Source: Cymodocea nodosa
Taxonomy: Eukaryota > Streptophyta > Magnoliopsida > Alismatales > Cymodoceaceae
Direction of reading: 5' to 3'
Assembly (NCBI GenBank): GCA_036874045.1
Contig: JAZBRI010000008.1
Span: 4,727,001 to 4,791,000 of the forward strand
Length of the DNA stretch: 64,000 nt
Numbering within the stretch: the first letter of the stretch is position 1; each line of letters opens with the position of its first letter. The position numbers and the translations under genes were made by a program. Below are positions 22,453 through 32,100 of this stretch, one piece after another. The notes beneath the pieces are model-generated. The model was not told the DNA's origin, did no database searches, and worked only from the letters and a program-made list of their open reading frames with translations.

Positions 22453-23112
22453 TGTATTGTTCGTCTACTTGTGTAAAATTGTATGGTGTACTTGTAATGT
22501 AATTGATTGATATTAATGAATATAATTTTTCAGATGCAATTTTCATACGTATTTGGATGTGAAATGAATGGAATTTATTGAATATTATGTAATTTGTGGA
22601 ACTTTATGATATGTAACAAATTTACAGTTTGCTGAATGATAGGATAACTGCTTAAAAATTTCTGCATGTTATAAGGTAAAATGTAAATTCTGCATAACAT
22701 AAAATGACTTGCAAGTTAAATCTTTATATAATGTTCAAATTTAAATGTATTTTAATCAAAATGAGGCAGTAATGACATAGATTTAACTTTATTACAGTTA
22801 GCAGAATGAATGACAAAGAAAAAAAAACAGAATAGAAAACTTACGAGAGTGAAACTTAGAAGTTGCCAAGTGTTAACTCAACGAAGTATGTCCGTTGAGT
22901 TAACCGTAACTCCACAAGGTTAGTAATATAATATAAGGTCACTCCATTGAGTTATCTGTAACTCAACGAAGTTAGTCCGTGGAGTTAGCAACAGTAACCG
23001 ACTGTGTTCTGTTGAGTAATCTGTAACTCAACGAGGTTAGTTCGTGGATTAAGCAGAACAGTTATTCTTTTAACCACAAACGAAACTTCGTCGGTTTAGC
23101 GGTTACCAAAAT
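22453..23112 (+). promoter_or_regulatory. AthB spacer before gag, with palindromic motif array
   Basis: Noncoding. The part 22870-23060 carries several units of GTTGAGTTA...TAACTCAAC and the variant GTGGAGTTA, alternating with GGTTAGT. Equivalent arrays are at 34880-35075 (AthE) and 59140-59310 (AthF), always about 350-500 bases before gag. A regulatory role is inferred from position only. Confidence 0.45.
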
Positions 23113-23322
23113 TTGAAATTAGTAGTGGTACACGTACCCATAAAAACAGGAACCATGATGCATGTTGCAAGACATGTTCTTGCAATGAGATTTATTTACT
23201 TTATGGATGCGCAGTATATATATGAAACAGAATGTTATTTACGAGTTACCAACACTTTTAAAAGAAAGGAGAAAGCGTTGGAGGAACTGGAAGGAGAACC
23301 AGCTGATTCAACCTTTATCTGA
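23113..23322 (+). CDS. Small conserved ORF upstream of gag (69 aa), unknown
   Basis: MKLVVVHVPIKTGT... with MHVARHVLA and a charged TFKRKEKALEELEGE end. A related ORF is at 59375-59626 in AthF (83 aa) with the same frame and most residues alike; AthE has a frame-broken version at about 35130-35345. Conservation in three copies could mean coding, or simply a conserved leader. No known domain is recognised. It ends about 35 bases before a donor-like G|GTATGT (23357/23358). Confidence 0.35.
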   Translation: MKLVVVHVPIKTGTMMHVARHVLAMRFIYFMDAQYIYETECYLRVTNTFKRKEKALEELEGEPADSTFI

Positions 23323-23386
23323 CAACAAATATTTATAGAATGGAAAGCTTCAGATTGGTATGTAATTAATCTTCTGCTATTTATTT

Positions 23387-24730
23387 ATGAGCACATGGAC
23401 TCGTTCTCTAAGCACTAAACGATTGGTAAGAACACCTATCCAAGAATTTTCACTGCAGAGGAGTACTAAAAATTTTTTTGAACTGAACTTTAATGAAATT
23501 CTTTGGGGTGTAGCTAACCTTTCTTTAAAAGAGAACGTAGAGATGACTGCTCCAGTAGAAAAACCATTAGGAGAGATTCTGTCTCCTAAATTAATTGATG
23601 AACCTTCATGTATTCGATTGCCAAACTTTGAGGGAGATAGGTTTGAACTGAAATCTAATTATATTAGTCAATTGCCACATTTTCATGGATTAGAAAGAGA
23701 GGATGCCTATTATTTCCTTAGAGAATTTAATGAAGTTTGTCAAATGATGAGAATGCCGAACATGAGTATAGATGCTATTAAACTTAGATATATCCCTTTT
23801 GCTTTAAAAGATACAGCTAAGAGATGGTTATATACTCTATCGCCTGATTCAATTTCTACATGGACTAAATTTTGCTCTATTTTTCTAGAAAAATATTATC
23901 CAACACATCAAACGATTAAAAAGAAGAAAGAAATATTAATGTGTAGCCAAAAATAGGGTGAATCATTTTGGAAATATTTTGAAAGATTTAAAGATTTACT
24001 AACTCAATGTCCACATCATGCAATGAGTAAAGCACAATTAATAGGCATAATTTATGAAGGCATAGATGTTTCAACGAAGTCTTTATTAGAATCTACCTGC
24101 CAAAATGGATTTTTAAAATTATGTAGTGAAGAAGCATGGGCATATTTAGAAAATTTTGCAAAAAGAACTGCATAATGGGAAAATTCGGCTGAAGCTATTG
24201 TAGATAAAAGAATATTGCCAAGAGGAATGCATGAAATAGATTCCAATACTATGCTTGAGGTGAAATTAAATGAATTAACAAAGAAAATAGAAGAGTTATC
24301 ATTAAATCAAAAGCTAGCAAAAAAGAATACAAACATAAATGACTTAGATATTATTTATGCTAGAAACCAGAGAGATAACTTGGGAAATTCTTATAATCCT
24401 AATTAGAGAAATCACCCAAATTTATCTTGGAGAAACAACAATTTCCAGGGAGGAGAAAATATAAATGAGAAGAACATAAGTTATGAAGTATTAATTGAAC
24501 AAGGAGCTAGAATAGAGAAATTAGAAAAGATAATCCAACAAGTAAACAATCGTCTCGAATTTATATTTGGAAATGCTGCAAATCAAAATCAGAATAGAAA
24601 TATATCACTTAGACAGAAGGAACCAATGGAAGTTAAACCTACTAGAGGATTGCCAATACAAGCTATACCTAATCTTGTCAATAGAATGGTTAATGAAATT
24701 GATATCTCTTCTAGGAGGGCAGCTAAATGA
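23387..24730 (+). pseudogene. AthB gag (Athila-type capsid), with premature stops
   Basis: 448 codons in one frame with stops at 23954 (TAG), 24173 (TAA) and 24404 (TAG). The retrotransposon gag core is plain: SCIRLPNFEGDRFELKSNYI, DAYYFLREFNEVC, IDAIKLRYIPFALKDTAKRW, STWTKFCSIFLEKYYPTHQT, then FWKYFERFKDLL and EEAWAYLENFAKRTA. The C-terminal third has a coiled-coil-like stretch (MLEVKLNELTKKIEELSLNQ) and SYNPN*RNHPNLSWRNN, usual near the Athila gag end. No zinc finger is present; the finger stub lies in the separate ORF next to the primer site in AthD and AthE. Gag here follows the accessory-ORF remnant and precedes the F-box gene by 188 bases, an unusual place for gag. The stop at 23954 is shared with AthE. 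Confidence 0.9.
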
Positions 24731-24918
24731 AGCAGCATATCTGAAGCATCTATCTGTATGTATATATGTTTTATTTTTAGTTAATAGTATCGTAGAGTTA
24801 ATTTTTAACTCAACGAACTTAGTTCGTTGAGTTATGCCTTAAGTCCACGAGGGTGTGTAGTAGTTATGTTAATTTTTGTCTCTGCTAAATTTTTGTTTTT
24901 ATTTTACAGAATCGACAA
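24731..24918 (+). promoter_or_regulatory. Gag to F-box intergenic segment with palindrome and splice-acceptor-like end
   Basis: Contains a GAGTTAATTTTTAACTC palindrome near 24795 and GTTCGTTGAGTTA near 24822, then a T-rich run ending TTTTACAG at 24902-24909, ten bases before the F-box ATG. AthE keeps the same layout (palindromes 36816-36860, TTATACAG to 36929). It looks like a 3' splice site placed to join the F-box to an upstream leader; that is inference. Confidence 0.4.
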
Positions 24919-26058
24919 ATGGAATTAATGCAATTACCATTGGATGCACTAAGGGAAGTATTAAGTAACTTGTTAGCTAAAGATTTGTGCAGGCTGTGTT
25001 GTGTATCAAAGGAAATTAAAGACTGTATTGAAGAAAAATATTTTCAGGGACTACAAGCTGCAAAAATGACTAAGATTAGAGATGGATTCATATGGAGGTC
25101 ATTTAATCGTAGTTCAAATACCCATGAATATCTGGCTATGGAAAAAACTACTGGAATTCCACCCAATGCATTAGAAGGAATGAGTCATATTATGGGGATA
25201 GATGAATGATTAATCATATACAAGACGAGACCAAAGTATGCAAGTTTATCATTACCTAATATTTTGATACGAAATCCTATAACAGGAGAAGAATGGAATA
25301 TAGGAAGACCTAATATATTTGAAGCACCAACTGAAAATTGTGGGTCAGCTTTAATATTTTCTGATAAAAATTCTACAATTCCTGAAAAATTATATTATTG
25401 GAGACCTATAGGAAATTGGGGTGAAGATTTACGCTTAAGTGTGTATAATTTTCTAAACAGATCTTGGAATGAAAACATTATAATATATCTAGGACAGAAA
25501 TCATTAATTAACCAAACACATGTTATACTTGATGGATATATCTATTTAGTCACGGAGATATCAATAGCATATAGATCTGATTTATACATAGTGAGCATAG
25601 ACAGTTATGATGATTATATAGAAATTTTACCTATACCGAGTGAAATAGCTAAACCACCATCTGCAGAATTTAATGAAATTCAAATAGGAATGTGGTATAA
25701 TGAAGAAGATGATCCTACTTTATGTCTGATAAGATGGTGGGATGAACTGATGAAATTTCAAATATGGATTATGGAAGACATGAATGAATGGAAGTGGGAA
25801 GAGGAGTATATTGAAATAGATGTAGAAATAGAAATTGCTACATTACCTTGGAACCAAAAAGGATCCCTTTCTGCATTACATATCATTAATGGTAATACAC
25901 TTGTATTTGGAATTTATAATATATTGCATGTTTACAAATTAAAAACGAACAAGAACTGCTTTAAAACAGAATTAATAGTAAGAAGAGCTATGCCTAAAAA
26001 GTTTGCTTGGACTGATACATTTATTCCAATTGTTTCTACTTTTCAATCATGTTCTTAA
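24919..26058 (+). pseudogene. Captured F-box protein gene in AthB (one in-frame stop)
   Basis: 380 codons including the terminator. The only lesion is a TGA at 25207-25209, where AthE has GGA. The N-terminus LPLDALREVLSNLLAKDLCRLCCVSKEIKDCI (residues about 6-37) matches the F-box pattern that binds Skp1/ASK in SCF ubiquitin ligases. The rest resembles an F-box-associated C-terminal domain: ILIRNPITGEEWNIGRP, EKLYYWRP, YNFLNRSW, VILDGYIYL, PTLCLIRWWDELMKFQIW and MPKKFAWTDTFI. No intron is seen. It lies between gag and the 3' LTR, in the element's own orientation, and a second copy is in AthE (36950-38080). Substrate is unknown. I infer capture of a plant F-box transcript by the element; relative integrity suggests recent loss or past selection. 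Confidence 0.85.
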
Positions 26059-27073
26059 GCTGTGATTTTGTGTGTTTAATGTTGTGTATTCTGCATTTAT
26101 TTTTAGAAAGAAAAAAAAAAGAATTTTGAAGTTTTCATGTTCATTTAAAAAAAACAAAAACAAAAACAAACAAAACAAAATATCAATCCAATTTGTTGGT
26201 ATCTGTTCTGGGAAACCAACTAGCTTGCTTGTGAGCCACCAAAGGCATAGAAGCTTGGGTTCCACACAAGACACTGATTTATTAATATCTGTTAAATGTT
26301 ATTTTGTTTTATATTCTGTATTTATCTAGGAATGAAAAGTTTTTCAGAATCAAAAATCGGAATATGCAGAAAGAGATACAAATGGAACAAGGTATGTAAC
26401 CAATTACTTATCCTGAATTTTAAATCAAACAAAACTTTATTCATGTCTGCTACAATTACTGTACTTATTGTCAAATCTTTTACATTGAGGACAATGCAAA
26501 ATGTAGGTATGGGGGGGAGGTAATTAAAGTAACAGCCATGTAAGTTTGTTAATTAAAGGAATTAAAATGGTACTGCAAAGTTTTGAGGAAATTGAAAATT
26601 TTTATGAACTTGCTGTAACTATCTGATAATTGAAACTGTAAAATTTTTATAAACTGCTTGAATATTATATTTGGAAGGCTATAGAAGATGCTATAGATAT
26701 AGTATCTTATGATTTTTCTGAATTTCATGAGTTTAACAGTTTCACGATTTTAAAATAAAATCAGAATATTTAATGCTTAATCAGAAAATTATCTGAAGTC
26801 CTAAAGGAGCTGAGATGTGAATTCTAGATTAAATGAAACACATATGATGAAAGATACATTTACTTTGACTGATTGAACTTGTAGAATGATTTATGTGTAG
26901 ATCTTATTAAACTACAGATAAAGTATGAGCTTATTGTTATGGATTCATATTTTTAGTAAATGATAGAAGCAAGATTATATGAGATTGGTGTTTTATTGCA
27001 TTTGTATTAATGAAATACGTGCATATACAGTATGTGATTAATGCTTTGTTTTGTGTGTGCATTTATTTTTAGA

Positions 27074-27104
<31 letters not shown>

Positions 27105-27831
27105 AGAAAAAAACTTTGAGAGTTTATTGACTTGTTTGATCACGAGCCTTTTGTACTTGAGCAGATAGGTATGTAAGGATTGTTGACCTGAAAAAGGACT
27201 CTGAAAATCTAGCAACCTAAGATCCTGATCAGATCTGGGATTGTTGACTGAAAGCTCGTTACATAGGTACATTAGAAAGCTCTTGTATGATTCAAGCTTG
27301 TCAAATTAACTTTTAAAGTACACAAAAAAAAAGAAAAGAAAAAAACATATACTGTTCTGAAAAGATACAAGTGTTTTGTGAAATACAGATATCTTATGAA
27401 TCGAGTATATTTTCTGTTATCTAGAATTGCTGAAATATAAATCTAGAATTGACTTTTGAAGTTGTTTAATGGAAATACAATTCTTTATTCTACTTGTCTT
27501 AATCAGATTGAATTGGATTGTACTTTGATTCGTATGTTGTTGAAATTTCTTCTAGAAAAACTTATTGGAAAATTCAGGATAACAAATGATGAAAAGAAGA
27601 ACAAACAATAATATAATTAACACCTATATGAAGATGATATACTTTGTATGTAATTTACATATATTCTAAATATCTTTGCAGGTTGATTACTGAAACATAC
27701 AGAATATATGTTTATGCTGAACAGAAGAAAAAAAAACAAAAGAGGAAGAATTAATTCTAGCACTTTTTGAAAGACCAATTATTTAGATCTTAGTTTGCTA
27801 AGGGACTAGCAAAATTTAGGTATGGGGGAAG
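26059..27831 (+). other. AthB 3' noncoding region with two polypurine tracts and the copia-shared block
   Basis: No gene supported. After the F-box stop come A-rich runs (26105-26185), a segment shared with AthE (about 26190-26300), a donor-like AAG|GTATGT at about 26391, then ATTGAGGACAATGC at about 26485 and a first tract TATGGGGGGGAGG at 26509-26521. From about 26640 to 27690 runs the block shared with CopA 5972-7065. The final tract TATGGGGGAAG (27821-27831) abuts the 3' LTR. A-rich AGAAAAAAA repeats near 27073-27112 explain the 27069-27272 reverse ORF. Confidence 0.75.
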
Positions 27832-29629
27832 TGTTTAGAATGAAAAAGTGCATATTATTAACGGTTAAATGATGGTTAATTGCATAATATTTAGCTTATC
27901 ATATGAGAATTAAGCCATTATGTTATAATTGCACTGTTATATGCTTTAATTGAAGAATCTGCTTAATTTTGGGGAATTAATGTTAATTTAGTACATTTAT
28001 GAACTGTTGGTAAATTACAGGCTATGAAATTCTTAAGTATCCGAAAATGCATCCAAGCATCAGATAGTTATACCTGTAACTCTCCGAAATGTTATTTTAT
28101 GTTTAAACTGCTGTTGACACGTGTCGAGATCTGGTAGATTTACTTAAGTTATAACTCGTTAAGTTAGCCTAACTATACGTGTTGAGTTACATGAATATAC
28201 ACTAAGGTAACACGTTAGGTTAGCGGCTTATTTCTTTATTGCATGTATTTTATAGTTATTTTCCAAAATGCCACTATAGCAGTTGCATGAACAGACAGTT
28301 GGAAGGAAAAACCACGTTTGCACGTATCACGCATGAATTCAATCACGCAGGGAGAAAGAAATCATCGTCGTTGATCTAAAGGAAGGAAATCCAACCGACC
28401 ATTCAAGCAGAAGTAGTTACTACTGAAGAAATATAAAAGAAAAGAAGAAAAAAAGAAGAAGTGTGTGTGATCAATGGACGACCAATGTATACAGAGGAGG
28501 AGCACCGAACTTTCTACAGATAGTATCGGCGATTCTCCAAAGTATCACACCAACCATCGTATCACCACCATAATCACCAATCATCGGAGGTCTATGAGGA
28601 TACTTGCCTGATGTCGGGTCGATTCTAAGCTAAACACAGTGCCTGACAACCACTGTGAGGAGTGATCGCGTCGCGGGAAGGGAAGCCATTTTCACCAAGC
28701 GCCGACTCATATTTCAAGAGATCGTAAAGCTTTTAGCCTTGGCTTCGGGTTGATGCTTGTATGCTGAAGAGGAGATCATCTTGCAATTCTGGACTTGTGA
28801 TTCTATAGGGAGAGGAGACAGAATTGTAAGTGGTTTAATTTTCAGTGGTGTAATCGCGTTGCAAGTAGTGTCGGAAGTATTTACTGTCAAGTGAGATTAA
28901 TTTACATTTCACCTTTCGCCCATTACATCAAAACAAAAATACTAAAAATAATTTATCTTTATTTTTATGTTGTATTTGAGTGTTGTATTGTTTGTGTTGT
29001 ATCGTGATTAATGTTATCTATATCAATTTTATGATTGTTTTATGTTAGTTTTAATTTTACAATTTACTAAAATTGGTTCGTACAAAAATACTTAAAGATT
29101 TTAATGGTTACTATTTGAATCATCTGAATGTTAGCATTGCTTAATGATAAATCCAATGTTAACTAGCATTAAAAAGCTTAATTGATGTTATTTACAATCT
29201 GTGGAATCGCCCAATGGTTGGCCGAATTCCTCTGTAAATAGCAATATTATAAAGAAGAGACAGGCTCGTGGAGTCAACTTAAGTCCACGAGGATAGTCCG
29301 TTGAGTTATCCATAACTCAATGAACTTAGTCCGTTGAGTTAACTGTAACTCAATGGAGTGATTATTGAATATAAATTTGAATTGTTCACAATCAAACATT
29401 TCTTAAATTCGTCAGCAATTCCCTATGGGATCGACCTGTACTTGCACACTGATACAATAGACATTGTGCACTTGCAGTTAAAGTACAAATTAGAATTAAT
29501 ATGTAAATTGTATTAAAGGTTGTTTGTTTACTTCTAAAAGAAAGAATAGGCATAAAGATAAATTAACTAAGTAGAAATAGAAGTAACAAATCCAAGTTTT
29601 TCTAGTGTAGTGCTAGGAAAACCCAAACA
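27832..29629 (+). repeat. AthB 3' LTR, 1798 bp
   Basis: TGTTTAGAATG... to ...AAAACCCAAACA, giving inverted ends TGTTT/AAACA. Very similar to 20124-21888; the 33-bp length difference comes from one extra GTTGAGTTA palindrome unit at about 29300-29345. TATA at 28432-28439. Confidence 0.93.
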
Positions 29630-30168
29630 CTACTGCTCATAGGTAATGCACGAGAACTTCCCAGATGGTCACCCATCTTGGTTTTACTCTCGCTCAAACA
29701 CAAATAACTCCAAAGTTCTTACAAGAGTCGGTGCTTGGTAGTAAGTGTAAATGCACCTCAATTGACAACATTGACATGTAAGGGAAATTTAATTCATAAT
29801 TCATTTGCATGGAAGTAATGTTGTGTGTTGCTAAATGAAATTCCTCCACGATGAATTCACTCTTAAGGTGATGTTGTCAAGACAAATGTGTTACATACAT
29901 AAGATTTCATGAATTTAAAAATCACTAGTTACATATTTCATGAAATCAATTCTATAACTAACTATGATCATACATGTAGGTTATTTGATGTTATGCAACT
30001 AGAATAGTGATAAATTTGTGTATTTTTCCAACACTTAGCTCATTTGACATGCAATAGCCTCAAACATAGTTGACATATAATCTCATTCAAAAACATATAT
30101 TTAACACAGTTAAGTCTATAACTATCATGCAATAATATCTAATAAAATGCACAAATTTTGTCTCTACA
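29630..30168 (-). repeat. soloX part 2 (U3 side)
   Basis: AT-rich segment ending ...TTTTGTCTCTACA at 30168 and followed by AAATA (30169-30173). On the minus strand it begins TGTAGAGAC and forms the U3 start of soloX. No ORF or other feature seen. Confidence 0.7.
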
Positions 30169-30173
30169 AAATA

Positions 30174-31036
30174 CTACTTAAGTTGTTTGAGATGTCAACA
30201 AACATAAAGTATATCAAAGAGGAATATGATGCATCTAAATCCTATTGTTGAGGTTGAAATTTTTGATGTGTAGGGAATAGATTTTATGGGTCCATTCCCT
30301 ACGTTTGATTCGTTTAATTATATTTTGTTGGAAGTGGATTATGTATCTAAGTAGATAGAAGCTATTCCTACAAAAACTAATGACAATAAAGTGGTAATAC
30401 ACTTTATAAGAACTAATATAGTTGCTAGATTTGAAATACCTAAAGCTATTTTTAGTGATAGAGGAACTCATTTCTGTAATAAAAGTTTTGAAGCTTTAAT
30501 GAAGAAATATGGAGTAAATCACAAAATTGCAACATCATATTGCCTATAAAACAAGCCTAGGTATATCACCTTTTACGATAGTATATGGAAAAAGTTGTCA
30601 TTTACTTGTTGAAATTGAATATAAAGTTTATTGGGTATTAAAACTTCTAAACACTAATTTAAATTAAGTTGCTGAAAATAGAAAGATACAATTAATTGAA
30701 TTAGAAGAATTTAGGAATGAAGCTTATTCAAAAACTGTAATAGAAAAAAAGAACATGAAGTTTTGACATGACAAGAAAATTATTCTAAAAACTTTTGAAA
30801 TAGGCCAAGAAGTATATCTTTACATGACTAGACTTCATAACCATCTAGGAAAATTAAGATCTAAATTGGTAGAACTTTACATAATTTAAAATATTTATTC
30901 CTATGGAGCTATTGAAATTGAAAATCCTAAAAATTAGAATATATTTAAAGTAAATGGACAATGACTTAAACTTATTTTGAAATTTCCAAAAAGTTCTTTT
31001 GGAATTATAGAAGAAGAGTCGAGGATTACTTGAGTC
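30174..31036 (+). pseudogene. AthC integrase, C-terminal part
   Basis: Continues from 18470: SCLRCQQ, then NMMHLNPIVEVEIFDV*GIDFMGPFP (first catalytic D), YVSK*IEAIPTKTNDNK and IFSDRGTHFCN (second D). A deletion near 30540 of about 135 bases relative to AthF removes the QVES region with the catalytic E. Degenerate C-terminal codons (YITFYDSIWKK, LIELEEFRNEAY, LYMTRLHNHLGKLR) follow to about 31036. Multiple stops. Direct evidence that soloX interrupted a once continuous integrase. Confidence 0.85.
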
Positions 31037-31784
31037 CTATTAAGTATATATATATATATGTATAGATAATTAAAAAATTAAATTAAAATTAAAAAATATT
31101 ATTATTTTAATATAGTAATGGTCTAACCGAAAAAAATTATCGATTCTACTGAAGTAGGAAATTAAAAGAAAAATTTTGTAATGGTCACACAAAAAGGATC
31201 ATCAGTTTGACCAAAACTAAAAAAGAAAAAAAAAATTATATATTAAGTAAAAGTGTCGGTTTGACTGAAATATAGTATCAGTTCAACCAAGTCTAAAAAA
31301 ATTGTAATTTTGGTTCAACTAAGGAAGTATAACAGTCTAACCGAAGTTAAGAAAAGAGAAAAATCAAGAGTCGGTTAGACTAGAAAACTTTCAGTTTTGA
31401 TCGAATAAATTATTATATTTGCATTATTTTTATTAGTTATAACTTTACGAAAAGTTCGTTGAGTTAAGCTTAACTCAACGAAGTTTCTCCATTGAGTCTA
31501 TAATAAGTTAACAAACTTACTCCGTGGAGTTAACTACAACTCGACAGAATACTTAAGATAAGTCCATAGATTTAGTCTGTGGAGTTAACTGTAACTCCAT
31601 GGAGTAGTATGTGTTAGTAGCGATAAGTTTACACAAGAAATGACTTGATTACCTACCAAAAACTTAGGGTTTATTTAAACTAAAACTTAGGATTTGGGGG
31701 CATTATCTACAGAAATCATTTAGAACTTAGAACAACACAGATTAGAGCCATTTTGTTCCATTTCGTAACAGCTCAAAGACCAAG
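31037..31784 (+). other. AthC post-integrase spacer with two repeat motif families
   Basis: Contains a TATATATATATATG stretch (31047-31060), decayed ACCGAA/CGGTT units at 31110-31400, then GTTGAGTTAAGCTTAACTCAAC near 31457 and related palindromes to 31610. A leader-like segment similar to AthF 56330-56454 (TTAGGGTTTATTTAAAC near 31664) follows. No gene. Confidence 0.6.
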
Positions 31785-32100
31785 ATGATGTAAGACTTCT
31801 AGGATTCAATTGACACTACAAGATTTTTAAGAGAGTCGGAGGAACAACATACAAGGCAAATAATCAGAAATACAATTAGGGAAAAATAGCTAGAAAAGGT
31901 AGAGGCTGACCTCTTCTTTTTTACGAAAGTTTTAGTACATTTGAATGTCAAAATACCTACAATAATGGAAATAAGAATACAAGTGGCAACAGAAACTATT
32001 GTTAATAGGGAGAGAAGAATCAGACCAAACAATGAGGTTACCCTAGAACTTATTAGACACAAGTCCAGACTATGGTTCATATGAACTATAGTTGCACATG
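31785..32100 (+). pseudogene. AthC accessory ORF, N-terminal fragment
   Basis: Matches the start of the AthF accessory ORF (56455 on): the IPTIMEIRIQVATETIVNRERRIRPNNEVTLELI segment near 31950-32045 and RLWF near 32065. Internal stops are present and the fragment ends abruptly at the AthE LTR start (32101). The 31799-32143 reverse ORF is its shadow. Confidence 0.7.

Larger units (their letters stand above)
20124..29629 (+). mobile_element. AthB: gag and F-box carrying Athila-type element without pol
   Basis: Complete LTR to LTR. Order: 5' LTR, tRNA-Asp-type primer site, a post-integrase spacer, a short accessory-ORF tail (about 22405-22452), spacer, small ORF, gag, F-box gene, 3' spacer, polypurine tract, 3' LTR. 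Protease, RT, RNase H, integrase and nearly all of the accessory ORF are missing, so it would need enzymes in trans. It lies within soloX. Flanking pentamers (GGTGA left, CTACT right) do not match. Confidence 0.88.

Noticed and set aside
22860-23065. Regularly spaced short repeats considered as a CRISPR-like array
   Set aside because: Eukaryotic retrotransposon context, units vary in length and sequence, no unique spacers and no cas genes.
26190-26300. Segment conserved between AthB and AthE considered as a tRNA-like or small RNA gene
   Set aside because: I could not draw a cloverleaf or find A and B box promoters; conservation is explained by common descent of the two elements.
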